NCBI GenBank assembly: GCA_028279885.1
Contig: JANQMX010000104.1
Coordinates: forward strand, 1-64,000
Origin: Rhodovibrionaceae bacterium
GTDB taxonomy: Bacteria > Pseudomonadota > Alphaproteobacteria > Kiloniellales > DSM-21159
Direction of reading: 5' to 3'
DNA: 64,000 nt
In this document: positions 14,681 to 23,723 of the stretch, piece after piece
Numbering within the stretch: position 1 is the first letter of the stretch
How the letters are laid out: each line of letters begins with the position of its first letter
The notes under the pieces: model-generated
Seen by the model: only the letters and a program-made list of their open reading frames with translations
The model's database searches: none
What the model was told of the DNA's origin: nothing
Program-made: the position numbers and the translations under genes

Positions 14681-17335
14681 CTAGCCGTTGCGCACGGACG
14701 CCAGGAAGCCGTCGACTTCGCTGCGCAGAGTCTCCGACTGCTGCGCCAGCAGGCTTGCCGATTCCAACACCTGCGTCGCGGACTGATCGGCTTCGCTCGC
14801 GGCCTGATTGACGCCGGAGATGTTGTTGGTGACCTCCTGCGAGCCGTCGGCGGCACGGCCGACAGTCGACGCGATCTCCTGGGTAGCAGCCCCCTGCTGC
14901 TCCACGGCCGCGGAGATGGAGGCGGAGATCTCGCTCATCTCTCGGATGATCTCGTTGATGCTCTCGATCGCGGTAACGGAGTCCTGCGTGGCCGACTGCA
15001 TGCCGCCGATCTGCGAGGAGATCTCCTCCGTTGCCTTCGCCGTCTGCGTCGCCAGCGACTTGACCTCCGAGGCCACGACGGCAAAGCCCTTGCCGGCGTC
15101 ACCGGCGCGCGCAGCCTCGATTGTGGCATTCAGCGCCAGGAGATTGGTTTGCTCGGCGATGTCCTGAATCATGCTGACCACTTCGCCGATCTTGCTTGCC
15201 GCCTGAGCTAAGCTTTCGACCTGCTCGTTGGTTTGCGTGACCCTGGTTTCCGCTTCAGTCGCGATCTTGTTGGAGTGCTCGACCTGCCGGCCAATCTCAG
15301 TGATCGAGCTAGCCAGTTCCTGTGCCGCCGAGGCCGCCGCCTGAACATTGCCGGAGGTATCTTCGGCCGCGGCCGTCACGGCGGCCGCCTGGTTGGTTGT
15401 TTGCTCGACCGTGGCCGACATGCCCCGCGCCGACGCTTGCATCTCGGTGGCCGACGAGGACACCACCTCGACCACGCCCTTGACGCTCTCCTCGAAGCGA
15501 TTGGCCAGCGCCAGCATCTCCTCCCGACGTTTATGCTCAGCCTCCGCCCGCTCTCCCTCGCTGCGGCTGCGCGCCTCTTCGGCAGCGCGTAGATCGTCCC
15601 GGAACACCCCGAGCGCTGTGGCCATGTCGGCGATCTCGTCGCGGCCACCGCTCGGCACCTCGGCTTGCAGGTCGCCGCCGGCGATTTGCTCCATGGAGCC
15701 AGCCAACGTTGTCAATCGCGCCACCAGATTGCGTCCAACGTAAAGCCAGGCGATGGCAATGCAGGCGATCACGCTGGCAATGGCGATCACGGAAAGCCAG
15801 AGCTTGCCGCTGCCGATCGCTGCATCGACGGCCTGCGTGCCTGCGTCGAGCTCCACGCCCGTCGACTGGACGATCGCCCCGACCACATCGCCGAGCTGCT
15901 CGGCACTGGCCCGGCTTTCGGCTGTCGCCGCGTTGGCGGTTTCGATGGCTGTGAGCTCGGCAGTGCGCATGGCGAAAACGCTGTCGTCGCCGGCACCGAA
16001 GGCAATCAGCCCGGCCGAAAGCTCACGGATCTGCTCCGTGGATGGACCGTCAGCCAGGCCTGCCAACTCCTTTTCCATACGGCGTACGGCAGACGCGTAG
16101 CGCTCTTTCGCCGGCGGCAGGTTGGCAACACTGGGGGCCGTCGCCGACTGGCTCAGCAGACCAACCGTCAGATTGGCATCGGCGGCAATCTGCAAGAGCG
16201 CCGTCAGCCGGCCAACACCCTGGTCCATCAGTCGGCCAATCGCTTCGGCACTCTCGGAGGTCGCCAGCTCGCTGCCGATCACGACTTCGAAGTTGGCGTC
16301 GTCGACCATCGGCGTCAGCGTGTCGAGAAACTCCTTCTGCAGCTCGGCAAGCTCCCGCCGCATACCGGCGATACGGCCGGCGGCCGGGCCGCGGCTGAGC
16401 TGGGGCAGCTTGAGGAAGGTCTCGCGCTGAGCGAAGAGTCCATCGTCCGCGAAGGCCAGGCGCTCGAGGCGAGTGGCCATGTCGGTTAGAGCTTGCCGCT
16501 CCTCACCCTCCGGCAGAACGGCGAGGCTTTCAGCGAGCTTCTTGAAGTCGGCCACCAGTTTCTCCCGCTCCGGGATGAGCTTGGCCTCGCTGATCACGCT
16601 GGAGGCTTGCAGCATGACGCTGCTGGCGTGGTTCGCCCAAACCAGCACCTCGAGCGCGCTGCGCAGCTGGGTGACCTCGTTGGCCACCAGAGCCGAAATG
16701 GCGCTGCTGGCGCTGCTCGTCGCTTCCTCGCCGGCCATGACGAGCTCGAAGTTCGCGTCATCAATGGCGGTGATCAGGACCTCGAAAAAGCGGACATGAA
16801 GCGCTTCCAGCTCAGTCAAGCGAGCCTCGCGCTGCTGCCGCAGGCCGAGCCGCGCAACAACGCTTTCGTCCAAGCTCTGAGTTACGTCGCGCAGCGTCGT
16901 GAGCTGGCCACGAATGCTCTCCGCCGCCGCTGCATCCGCACCACGGGCGGCAAGTGCGTTGAGGTTCTCTTCCAGTTGGGCAAGACGCTGATTCAGTTCC
17001 CCGACCACCGACTGGCGTTGGGCCTCGCTGTCCGCGGCAGCAAGCTGTGGCGCGGTCGCCGCAAGCGCAGCCGCTTCAGCCTGCAGACGCAGAGCTTCCG
17101 TCATGGCCGGCACACTGCGCTCCGTCGCCGCCTGGAAAGCCCGGTCGACACCGTTGAACGCGAACCAAGCGATACCGCAAGCCAGAATGGTCAGGGTCGC
17201 GACACTGCCAAAGGCAAGAAAGAGGCGCGACTTGATCCCGAAGCGCGGGCCGCCGGCCGCCCGGTCGTCCTGAGTGTCAGGTGCATCGGCATCAGCCGTT
17301 TCGTGCATGTCGTTCTGGGCGTCCGTGGCAGTCAT
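14681..17335 (-). CDS. Chemoreceptor with a long, internally duplicated periplasmic sensor
   Basis: This 884-residue protein has TM1 at about residues 37-60, a ~450-residue all-helical periplasmic region, TM2 at about 511-533, HAMP to ~585 and an MCP signalling domain ([17 protein letters not shown]). The sensor contains two copies of a ~150-residue unit. [17 protein letters not shown] at 191-207 recurs as [17 protein letters not shown] at 344-360, and matching helices follow each copy ([11 protein letters not shown] / [11 protein letters not shown]). Two stacked helical bundles are reminiscent of the TorS sensor, which reads a partner binding protein. The gene follows an orphan periplasmic binding protein on the same strand (144 bases apart), suggesting that protein as its ligand carrier. 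ATG 17335 gives an acidic cytoplasmic N-terminus before TM1. The ligand is unknown. Confidence 0.88.
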   Translation of the reverse strand: MTATDAQNDMHETADADAPDTQDDRAAGGPRFGIKSRLFLAFGSVATLTILACGIAWFAFNGVDRAFQAATERSVPAMTEALRLQAEAAALAATAPQLAAADSEAQRQSVVGELNQRLAQLEENLNALAARGADAAAAESIRGQLTTLRDVTQSLDESVVARLGLRQQREARLTELEALHVRFFEVLITAIDDANFELVMAGEEATSSASSAISALVANEVTQLRSALEVLVWANHASSVMLQASSVISEAKLIPEREKLVADFKKLAESLAVLPEGEERQALTDMATRLERLAFADDGLFAQRETFLKLPQLSRGPAAGRIAGMRRELAELQKEFLDTLTPMVDDANFEVVIGSELATSESAEAIGRLMDQGVGRLTALLQIAADANLTVGLLSQSATAPSVANLPPAKERYASAVRRMEKELAGLADGPSTEQIRELSAGLIAFGAGDDSVFAMRTAELTAIETANAATAESRASAEQLGDVVGAIVQSTGVELDAGTQAVDAAIGSGKLWLSVIAIASVIACIAIAWLYVGRNLVARLTTLAGSMEQIAGGDLQAEVPSGGRDEIADMATALGVFRDDLRAAEEARSRSEGERAEAEHKRREEMLALANRFEESVKGVVEVVSSSATEMQASARGMSATVEQTTNQAAAVTAAAEDTSGNVQAAASAAQELASSITEIGRQVEHSNKIATEAETRVTQTNEQVESLAQAASKIGEVVSMIQDIAEQTNLLALNATIEAARAGDAGKGFAVVASEVKSLATQTAKATEEISSQIGGMQSATQDSVTAIESINEIIREMSEISASISAAVEQQGAATQEIASTVGRAADGSQEVTNNISGVNQAASEADQSATQVLESASLLAQQSETLRSEVDGFLASVRNG

Positions 17336-17437
17336 CGCGTTGACGTGGCCTTTCCTCTGACTCTCTGTTCGGTCTTCTTCTTACCGCTCTGACGCGGGCA
17401 GTCGGTCACAATCCTGCGGCTGGGGGCCTTCGCCGCG

Positions 17438-17466
17438 CAGGGAGCGCTCCCCTTGAGCGCTCCCTG
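17438..17466 (-). terminator. Strong hairpin between binding-protein gene and chemoreceptor gene
   Basis: CAGGGAGCGCTC (17438-17449) and GAGCGCTCCCTG (17455-17466) form a perfect 12 bp stem with a 5-base loop, 14 bases after the stop of the binding-protein gene. No T-run follows on the minus strand. It is either a factor-dependent or leaky terminator, or an mRNA stabiliser that keeps the binding protein more abundant than the receptor. Confidence 0.65.
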
Positions 17467-17479
17467 CCGACGTAAAGGA

Positions 17480-18664
17480 CTAGCTGGTGCCGCCGAGGCG
17501 CTCGACGGACTTGAAGCTGCCGTCGGGCTGAATGATGGAGAGGAACACCTCATCCATGCCTTGGTTGTCGCCCGGGCCATAGTTCAGGGTTACACCGCCG
17601 AGCTCGAAGCTGCCGGTGTTGTAGATGGCATCGAGCATCGCCTGACGGGTCACGTCGCCGTGGATCTTGCGCAAGGCTTCAATGGCGATGCGCCCGGTGA
17701 TGTAGCCCTCCAGGGACACGAAGCCCGGCTCGGCATTGGGGTTGGCGGCCTTGAGCGCGGCCTGGTACTCCGCGACCAGCGGGATGGAATTGTCCCAAGG
17801 GAAGGGAACCACCTGGGTCACCACGACACCGGCACCATCCGCACCCAGTTCATCTGCGAGCGCCTTGGAGCCAACGAAGGAGATGTTGACGAAAGTCGCG
17901 TCCATCTTGACCTTGCGGGCCAGCTTGATGAACTCGGCGGCCGGTTTGTAGGCACCGACGATGACGACAGCCTGCGGATCGGTCTTGCGAATCTCGAGCA
18001 GAGCCGACTTCACCGCAGTGGTGTTGCGCTGATAGGTGCCCTCGGCGACCAGCGTCATGCCACGCTTCTCCAGCGCCTTGTTGACGCCGGCCAGACCGAC
18101 ACGGCCGAAGCCGTCATCCTGATAGAGGATGGCAATCCGCTCGTGCTTGAGGTCCTCGGTCAGATGCTTGATCCAGGCCTCGGTTTCGGCGTCATAGGTA
18201 TTGCGCACGTTGATCACGTTGCTGAGCGCCGGGTCACGCAGGAAGCCCGCGCCGGTGAAGGGACCAATGAACGGCACGGCGGCGTCGGTGGCCATCGGCT
18301 GGGTTGCCTTCGAGGTCGGCGTGCCGACCGGGCCGATCAGGGCGAAGACACGGTCGCCCTCGATCAAGGTCCGGGTGTTTTCGATTGCGCGATCCGGCTC
18401 GTAACCGTCGTCGAGACTCTTGAGGGTCAGCGTGCGGCCATTGACGCCGCCTGCGCGGTTGGCCTCTTCGAAGGCCGCCAGAATGCCTTCGCGCATGCCG
18501 CTACCCAACGCGGCGGCAGGCCCTTCCAGCGCTGCCGACTGGCCAAAGATGATCTCATTCGCCGAAACACCGTCTTCTGCACCGGCTGAGCCGGCTGCGG
18601 CCAGGCAAAAGCCTAGCGCGGCGATCGAGGCAACAACGCCATTCTTGGAAACGAAAGTCTGCAC
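17480..18664 (-). CDS. Periplasmic binding protein, branched-chain amino acid (type I) family
   Basis: This 394-residue protein has a signal peptide (GSAGAEDGV, cut near residue 29) and a LivK-like type I binding fold: IIFGQSAALEGPAA at the start, ALIGPVGTPTS, VINVRNTYDAETEAW and LEGYITGRIAIEAL. It binds a small ligand such as an amino acid, amide or aromatic acid. There are no permease or ATPase genes beside it, which is unusual for a LivK protein. The next gene on the same strand is a chemoreceptor with a binding-protein-reading type of sensor. A role as a chemosensory partner rather than a transporter subunit is therefore proposed. An AT-rich promoter region lies upstream (18740-18830). 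Confidence 0.88.
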   Translation of the reverse strand: MQTFVSKNGVVASIAALGFCLAAAGSAGAEDGVSANEIIFGQSAALEGPAAALGSGMREGILAAFEEANRAGGVNGRTLTLKSLDDGYEPDRAIENTRTLIEGDRVFALIGPVGTPTSKATQPMATDAAVPFIGPFTGAGFLRDPALSNVINVRNTYDAETEAWIKHLTEDLKHERIAILYQDDGFGRVGLAGVNKALEKRGMTLVAEGTYQRNTTAVKSALLEIRKTDPQAVVIVGAYKPAAEFIKLARKVKMDATFVNISFVGSKALADELGADGAGVVVTQVVPFPWDNSIPLVAEYQAALKAANPNAEPGFVSLEGYITGRIAIEALRKIHGDVTRQAMLDAIYNTGSFELGGVTLNYGPGDNQGMDEVFLSIIQPDGSFKSVERLGGTS

Positions 18665-18954
18665 TGCTCGGTCCTCCTGTCTCGGATCCCTCAGCCGAGC
18701 AATGCGCTCCGAAGAGCGAAATCGCGTATCGGCTGGACTGGTGGACAGAATTGCCGCCGAGGGTTGATTTCCACTTAATTTCTACGCTTTTCTAGTAAAT
18801 CCTTATGATTGTAGTGCAATGCCCAAACCCCTTAAGCGTGCACACCTTCAAGCAGTCCACGCACACGGAGGCAATTGCATCAGCCTGCGTGACCCGAACC
18901 CGGCTCGCGAGGGGATACATGGACTCAAGACAGGCATTCTGCAGACGACTACTC

Positions 18955-20040
18955 CTATTCTAACGAGAAGCGGACGGCGGCGACCGGCGGCAGGCGCATC
19001 TCCGGCGCCGACCAGCTGTCGCCACCGTTCTCAGAAATCCACAGTCCGCCGCTGGTCGAACCGAAGGCCAGGCGGTCGCCTGTCTCGTCGATCGCAAGGG
19101 CGTGGCGATAGACCAGGTCATAGGCGTGCTGCTGCGGCAAGCCTTGGTGCAGCACCTCGAAGCTCTCACCGCCGTCGCGGGTCCGGGAGACGACCAGCTT
19201 GCCGTCGACCGGCACGCGCTGCTCGTCTTTCACCGCCGGCACGAACCAGGCGGTCTTGGGATCGGCCGGATGGGCGACCACCGCAAAGCCGAAACCCGAC
19301 GGCCGGGCCGACGGCAACAGACGCCAGGTCTCGCCGCCGTCTTCCGATCGGTAGATGCCGCTGTGATGCTGGCACCACATGACCTTGGGTTGGGCGGTGC
19401 AGTGCGCCAGCTGGTGAATGTCCTGCGCGATCGGGTCGCCACGCTGGTCGGGGGGCATGTATTCGTTGTCCATGCCCTGGTTGATGACGCGCCAGCTGGC
19501 ACCGCTGTCCTGGCTGGCCCAGACGCCGGCACACGATACGCCGATGCGGACGTCGTCAGGATTTCCCGGATCGACCAGGACGCTGCTGATGCCAGGCTGC
19601 TCGCCGCCAGCGACCCCCATCCACTGCTTGCGCTCCGGCAGGCGCCAGAGAGTCTCGACCAACGCCCAGCTGTCGCCGGCATCGTCCGAGCGAAACAGTC
19701 CGCCGGGCATGGTGCCGGCCCACAAGCGCCCTTCGACACCGCCAGGCACGATGGTCCAGATCTTGCCGAGCGTCCAAGGATGGGGATCGTCCTCCGCCTC
19801 CTGCGGCTTGGGCGGGAAGGCTGGCGTGGGCAGTTCGTGCCACCCAACCTTCCCGTCCTTGCGCCAAAGCTTGGCGCCGAAGTGACCCAGGTCGAGCGCG
19901 GCAAAGACCGTCTCGCCCTGCGCCAGAACGGCAGAGACGGGGTCGCCGAAGAAGTCGACGGCGGCCACCTCCCATCCAGCGCTCCGCCGCTGCAGCTCGA
20001 AGAGGCCCTTGCGGGTGCCGACATGCAATCGATCGCTCAT
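18955..20040 (-). CDS. BNR/Asp-box beta-propeller protein (sialidase-like fold)
   Basis: This 361-residue protein has at least five Asp-box motifs (FRSDDAGDSW, WASQDSGASW, YRSEDGGETW, SRTRDGGESF, WISENGGDSW) spaced through the chain. They mark a beta-propeller of the BNR/sortilin type. No signal peptide is seen, so it is likely cytoplasmic. The catalytic Arg triad and Tyr-Glu pair of true sialidases are not evident, so sialidase activity should not be assumed. It follows a ThiS/MoaD-like gene by 11 bases in an operon that also holds ArsR and AHSA1 genes. The biochemical role is unknown. Function as a platform or partner of the ubiquitin-like protein is a guess from position. Confidence 0.82.
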   Translation of the reverse strand: MSDRLHVGTRKGLFELQRRSAGWEVAAVDFFGDPVSAVLAQGETVFAALDLGHFGAKLWRKDGKVGWHELPTPAFPPKPQEAEDDPHPWTLGKIWTIVPGGVEGRLWAGTMPGGLFRSDDAGDSWALVETLWRLPERKQWMGVAGGEQPGISSVLVDPGNPDDVRIGVSCAGVWASQDSGASWRVINQGMDNEYMPPDQRGDPIAQDIHQLAHCTAQPKVMWCQHHSGIYRSEDGGETWRLLPSARPSGFGFAVVAHPADPKTAWFVPAVKDEQRVPVDGKLVVSRTRDGGESFEVLHQGLPQQHAYDLVYRHALAIDETGDRLAFGSTSGGLWISENGGDSWSAPEMRLPPVAAVRFSLE

Positions 20041-20051
20041 GCCTGCCTCTC

Positions 20052-20321
20052 TTACCCTCCGGTCAACGCCTGGAGGACATAGATCTCGTCATCCTCGCCC
20101 ACGGGGTCGCTGAGCCCCGCGCGATCACGCACCGAGCGGCCGTTGACGAAGACCGCCACATGCCGCCGCAGGACGCCCTGATCGTCGAGGACGTAGCCGC
20201 GTAGGCGCGGGTTCTCAGCGAAGGCAGCGCTCAGCACTTCGCCGAGGGTCCGCCCGGGCACCTCCTGCATCGGTGCATCCAGGAAGCGCTCGAGCTGGCT
20301 GGTGAAGTGAACCCGAGCCAC
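20052..20321 (-). CDS. MoaD/ThiS-like beta-grasp protein with C-terminal Gly-Gly
   Basis: This 89-residue protein has the fold of sulfur carriers: an early beta-strand pair, a conserved VAVFVNGRSVRD segment and the tail DDEIYVLQALTGG ending in Gly-Gly. In MoaD and ThiS the terminal Gly is adenylated and turned into a thiocarboxylate. A separate, typical moaD lies at 55947-56198, so this copy is probably not for molybdopterin. It sits between an AHSA1-like gene (18 bases upstream) and a beta-propeller gene (11 bases downstream), with no E1-like activating enzyme nearby. It may donate sulfur to an unknown acceptor. Confidence 0.82.
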   Translation of the reverse strand: MARVHFTSQLERFLDAPMQEVPGRTLGEVLSAAFAENPRLRGYVLDDQGVLRRHVAVFVNGRSVRDRAGLSDPVGEDDEIYVLQALTGG

Positions 20322-20339
20322 GAGCGAAGGCTCCCTGTC

Positions 20340-20831
20340 CTAACGTGCGCTCGGCCCCACCTCGGCGAGGTAGGCGGCGAGGCGGTCGAGACCGACGCCC
20401 CAGCCCTGGCCGTGAAGGTCGCGCAACTCGGTCGTCTCGAAGAGCTCGTGACGCAGGGTCACCTCGGTCGCCTGGCTGCGCTCCGCGAAGGTCACCGTGA
20501 CCAGAGTCTCGTTGCTGCGCTTGCCGTCGTCATCGAGCCAGCCCCAGGTGAAGCAAAGGCGCGATGCTTCCTCGATCTCACGGTACACGCCGGTGATGCG
20601 ATGCAGGCTGCCGTCGCTCAGACGCATCTCGACGAAGAAGTCACCACCGACCCGCAGGTCGCGCGTGAAGCGTGTAACGGTCGAACCGGAACAGCCCCAC
20701 CAGCGGGCGACATGCTCGGGCTCGGTCCACATTTTGTAGACCAGGCGCACCGGGGCTTGGAACAGACGGGTCAGAATAAGAACCCGATCTTCGTCGGCTA
20801 CCGGCGCGACGACGCTAGCTGTCTCCACCAT
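20340..20831 (-). CDS. SRPBCC/AHSA1-family protein
   Basis: This 163-residue START-like protein has the AHSA1 signatures LTRLFQAPVRLVYKMWTEPE, WWGCSGS, RVGGDFFVEM and HGQGWGVGLDRL at the C-terminus. Such proteins form a hydrophobic cavity and often pair with ArsR regulators. Their ligands are mostly unknown. ATG 20831 is chosen because it overlaps the end of the ArsR gene by 17 bases and the conserved part begins about 15 residues later. It is the second gene of the ArsR-AHSA1-ThiS/MoaD-BNR unit. Confidence 0.85.
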   Translation of the reverse strand: MVETASVVAPVADEDRVLILTRLFQAPVRLVYKMWTEPEHVARWWGCSGSTVTRFTRDLRVGGDFFVEMRLSDGSLHRITGVYREIEEASRLCFTWGWLDDDGKRSNETLVTVTFAERSQATEVTLRHELFETTELRDLHGQGWGVGLDRLAAYLAEVGPSAR

Positions 20832-21180
20832 GACGAGTCTCCTTGCTCTGCAGGTCGGTAAGGTAGTCCTCCAAGCGGTCGAAGCTCTGCTCCCAGAAGC
20901 TACGGTAGCGTTCGAGCCAGCCGGAGGCCTGCGCCAGCGGCGCAGGCTCCAGCCGGCAGGGTCGCCACTGCGCTTCCCGCCCCCGCGCAATAAGTCCGGC
21001 ACGCTCCAGCACCTTGAGATGCTTGGAGACCGCGGGAAGGCTCATCTCAAAGGGTTCGGCAAGCTCCGTCACGCTGGCCTCGCCCTCGGCAAGTCGAGCC
21101 AGAATGGCCCGCCGGGTAGGGTCGGCGAGAGCGGAAAAGGTGGCGCTGAGACGGTCGGAGGACATGAGGTACGCAAACAT
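20815..21180 (-). CDS. ArsR-family winged-helix repressor
   Basis: This 121-residue regulator has the motif FSALADPTRRAILARLAEG, then the recognition region MSLPAVSKHLKVLERAGLIARGREAQWRPCRLEP. It has no metal-binding Cys pair, so it is of the non-metal SdpR/YczG-type often coupled to AHSA1 genes. ATG 21180 is given; ATG 21165 (MSSDRL) fits the family N-terminus equally well. It heads a four-gene operon. A 16 bp inverted repeat just upstream is a likely self-operator, so autoregulation is expected. Confidence 0.87.
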   Translation of the reverse strand: MFAYLMSSDRLSATFSALADPTRRAILARLAEGEASVTELAEPFEMSLPAVSKHLKVLERAGLIARGREAQWRPCRLEPAPLAQASGWLERYRSFWEQSFDRLEDYLTDLQSKETRHGGDS

Positions 21181-21187
21181 CCTTTAA

Positions 21188-21203
21188 TTAACTGATAGGT
21201 TAA
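21188..21203. promoter_or_regulatory. Candidate ArsR operator TTAACTGATAGGTTAA
   Basis: This AT-rich imperfect palindrome has half-sites TTAACTGA and, reversed, TTAACCTA. It lies 8 bases upstream of the ArsR start in otherwise GC-rich DNA. Paired TTAAC half-sites are a common form for this ArsR branch. Binding would block transcription of the whole operon. Confidence 0.55.
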
Positions 21204-21261
21204 ATGGAAAAGAACGGACTGCCCGTCAAGCCGGTTTGCGGCTCGGCTGGTCACCAGAGTG

Positions 21262-21426
21262 TTCCTTGGCCAGGTGAAGAGTGCTCTGGATGATGGCCCG
21301 CGGGTTGAGCCCGTCGGCTATCCTTTGCTGAGAGCCTTGGCTACCCCGGAGCAACCGACAGACTTCGAGGCCCGCTTCGGGCGTTTCGCGAAGCGCTTCG
21401 CCGAGGCCGCTCGAGAGGACTCTGTC
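21262..21426 (+). pseudogene. Possible remnant of a small gene
   Basis: An open + frame ends at TAA 21424-21426, with a GTG at 21262. The end of the translation (YPLLRALATPEQPTDFEARF, then [16 protein letters not shown]) has amino-acid use like a real protein. There is no good ribosome site or full-length domain. The family is not recognised. It touches the end of the convergent chemoreceptor gene. It may be a decayed gene or chance. Confidence 0.25.
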
Positions 21427-23069
21427 TAAGCTGCGCGAACCTGCTCCAGGAAACGCTCGACCTCACCGCGCAAGGCCGCCGACTGCGTGCTGAGGGCTTG
21501 CGCGGCGGTGAGCACTTCGCCGGCTGCAGAGCCGGTCTCATTTGCGCCTTGGCTGACGTTCGCAATGCTGTCGTCGACGTTCTGCGTGCCTTTCGCCGCC
21601 TGCTGAACGTTGGCGCTGATCTCGCCCGTCGCCGCGCCCTGCTGCTCGACCGCGGCCGAGATTGAAGCGGCGATGTCGTTGATCTTGCGGATGGTGTCCG
21701 AGACGCCTTCGATGGCGCCGACGGCTCCGCTGGTCGCGTCCTGAATCCCCGAGACCTGCCCGCCGATCTCTTCCGTCGCCTTCGCGGTCTGGCTGGCCAG
21801 GTTCTTGACCTCGGAGGCCACAACGGCAAAGCCCTTGCCGGCCTCGCCCGCGCGGGCCGCTTCGATTGTCGCGTTGAGGGCCAAGAGGTTGGTCTGCTCG
21901 GCGATATCGTTGATCAATCCCACGACCTCGCCAATGCGCTGCGAGGCGTCCGCCAAGCCCTTCATGCGCCCGCCGACCTGCTCTGCCTCCTCCACGGCCG
22001 CGCCGAGCACGTTCGTGGTCTCGACCACTTGACGCGAGATCTCCTGCACGGAAGCGCTGAGCTCCTCAGCGGCGCTGGCCACGGTTTGCACATTGGCCGT
22101 GGCCTGCTGCGAGGCTGTCGCCACGTTGGTCGATTGCTCGGAGGTGCTGCGTGCCGTCGCCGACATGCTCTCCGCCGTTTCTTCCATCTGCCCAGCCGAG
22201 CGGCTGACCTGCTCGACCATTTCCATCACGCTGGCCTCGAAGCTGTCCGCCAGCCGCAGCATGTCTTCGCGCTTCTGCGCCTGGGCCTGGCGCTCCTGCT
22301 CGGCTTTCTCAGCCTGCAAGCGCTCCATCTCCAAGGCGTTGTCCTTGAAAACCTGCAGCGCGGAGGCCATCGCACCAATCTCATCTCGGCTGGGAACATC
22401 GGGCACATCGGCCTCGACATCGCCGTCCGCCAGCTCGCGCATGGCACTGCCGATACGCGTCACCGGCGAAGCGACCATGCGGTTGAGAATGAAAGACAGC
22501 GCTCCCATCAGCATGAGCGCGATAACGCCGGCGATGCCCATCAGCTCAAGAGCTGCAGCCCGTGTTGCGCTTTGGATTCGCTCGAAGCTCCAGTCCACCA
22601 CCAGCACACCGATCAGCTCGGCGGACTGCCCGAAGACCACCGGCACGGCGACAACCTGCCCGTCGCCCTGCTCTTGATACAACGCGCGCCCTTCAGCCAT
22701 CGCCTCTTGCGCGATCTCCGGCAGCTCTGCCGCTCCGCCGGACTCGCCGGCCGGCTCACGCTGATAGCCTGCTACCAAGTTGCCCTCCTTGTGGAAGGCG
22801 CGGATAGCGTTTACGTCGCTTTGAGGATCGCCCACCAAGCCAGCGTAAGCGCTTTCGATCGCCTCGCTCTTGCCGAAACGAATGCCGCCGCCGATCTGGT
22901 TGGCCAGCAGCTCGCTGAGCGCGACCTGCGACCGACCCGCGTCGGCCTTCAACTGGGATTTGCTCATCATCGTCTGCATGCCGATGACGGTGCCAAAGCC
23001 CAGGGCGGTGCCTAGCCCGACAATCAGCAGCAGCTTATGTCGGATCGACCAATCTCTTGGCGTCTTCAT
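21426..23069 (-). CDS. Methyl-accepting chemotaxis protein with a single periplasmic sensor domain
   Basis: This 547-residue protein has TM1 at about residues 12-32 and a ~130-residue periplasmic domain with a CHASE8/Cache-like pattern ([41 protein letters not shown]). TM2 is near 178-200, followed by HAMP and an MCP signalling domain ([24 protein letters not shown]). ATG 23069 is chosen because [20 protein letters not shown] is a normal receptor start; an upstream in-frame codon at 23114 lacks support. It lies 75 bases after a secreted free-standing Cache protein on the same strand, a likely co-sensor. The C-terminal CheR-binding pentapeptide is absent. Confidence 0.9.
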   Translation of the reverse strand: MKTPRDWSIRHKLLLIVGLGTALGFGTVIGMQTMMSKSQLKADAGRSQVALSELLANQIGGGIRFGKSEAIESAYAGLVGDPQSDVNAIRAFHKEGNLVAGYQREPAGESGGAAELPEIAQEAMAEGRALYQEQGDGQVVAVPVVFGQSAELIGVLVVDWSFERIQSATRAAALELMGIAGVIALMLMGALSFILNRMVASPVTRIGSAMRELADGDVEADVPDVPSRDEIGAMASALQVFKDNALEMERLQAEKAEQERQAQAQKREDMLRLADSFEASVMEMVEQVSRSAGQMEETAESMSATARSTSEQSTNVATASQQATANVQTVASAAEELSASVQEISRQVVETTNVLGAAVEEAEQVGGRMKGLADASQRIGEVVGLINDIAEQTNLLALNATIEAARAGEAGKGFAVVASEVKNLASQTAKATEEIGGQVSGIQDATSGAVGAIEGVSDTIRKINDIAASISAAVEQQGAATGEISANVQQAAKGTQNVDDSIANVSQGANETGSAAGEVLTAAQALSTQSAALRGEVERFLEQVRAA

Positions 23070-23144
23070 ATCGATGCCTATCCCACGCGACGTTGGCCGC
23101 ACCGCGCCGGCCAACTAAGCTCGGCGCGGTGCAGCAAACCAAGT

Positions 23145-23723
23145 TTACTGAGCCAGCATCTCGACGTTGACGCCGACGGTGACGGCACCGATGACCTGAC
23201 CGTTCGCCGGGTCGACGACGGGCAAGCTCACCTGACTCTGGAAAGTCTGGGTCGACTCGTCCATTTCGACGTCGCTGACATGGACGGAAGACGGGCCGAC
23301 CAGAAAAGTCTCCTTCCACTTGGCCTCGTCACCTTGCCAGTAGTCCGAGGTCACGTCGCTCTGGCCGACATTGAGCCCCTTGGCGTCCATGACGAAAATC
23401 TCCGTCACCAGACCTTCAGCGCCGTCCTTCTTCTGTTGAAGGTAGCTGGAAAGGGCATTGCCCAACACGCCGTCAATCATCGGACGCGAGCCGGCCGCCG
23501 TTTCGGCCCGCCACTGCTTGTCGAGCGCGATGATCTGGTCCTCGCTCAAAGCCGCGGTCTCGCCATTCTGGCTGTTGATCGCTTGGATGACAGTCGGATC
23601 GGAAAGCCAGCCACGGACTTGGCTGTCCGCGAAGTCGCGTAACGCGGGTTCGAATTCGTTGGCTTGGGCCACTGTAACAGAGACGGCCAGGACAGCGGCC
23701 GCAGAGAGAAAGCGCTTAATCAT
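23145..23723 (-). CDS. Secreted free-standing Cache (PDC) domain protein
   Basis: This 192-residue protein has a signal peptide (VTVAQANEF, cut near residue 21). Its PDC/Cache-like core, EIFVMDAKGLNVGQSDVTSDYWQGDEAKW, then VHVSDVEMDESTQTFQSQVSLPV and GQVIGAVTVGVNVE, is normally found inside receptor sensors. It has no kinase, cyclase or MCP module and no membrane anchor after cleavage. It is therefore a soluble periplasmic ligand-binding protein. It lies directly upstream of a chemoreceptor gene in the same direction and probably delivers a ligand to it. Cache domains typically bind amino acids, organic acids or polyamines; the ligand here is unknown. Confidence 0.85.
   Translation of the reverse strand: MIKRFLSAAAVLAVSVTVAQANEFEPALRDFADSQVRGWLSDPTVIQAINSQNGETAALSEDQIIALDKQWRAETAAGSRPMIDGVLGNALSSYLQQKKDGAEGLVTEIFVMDAKGLNVGQSDVTSDYWQGDEAKWKETFLVGPSSVHVSDVEMDESTQTFQSQVSLPVVDPANGQVIGAVTVGVNVEMLAQ

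Noticed and set aside
18955..20040. Sialidase function for the Asp-box protein
   Set aside because: Asp-boxes mark the fold only. The Arg triad and catalytic Tyr/Glu of sialidases are not evident and there is no signal peptide.
21262..21426. HU/IHF-like remnant (LGQVKSALDDGPRVEPVGYPLL)
   Set aside because: The resemblance is limited to a few residues and the characteristic DNA-binding arm is absent.
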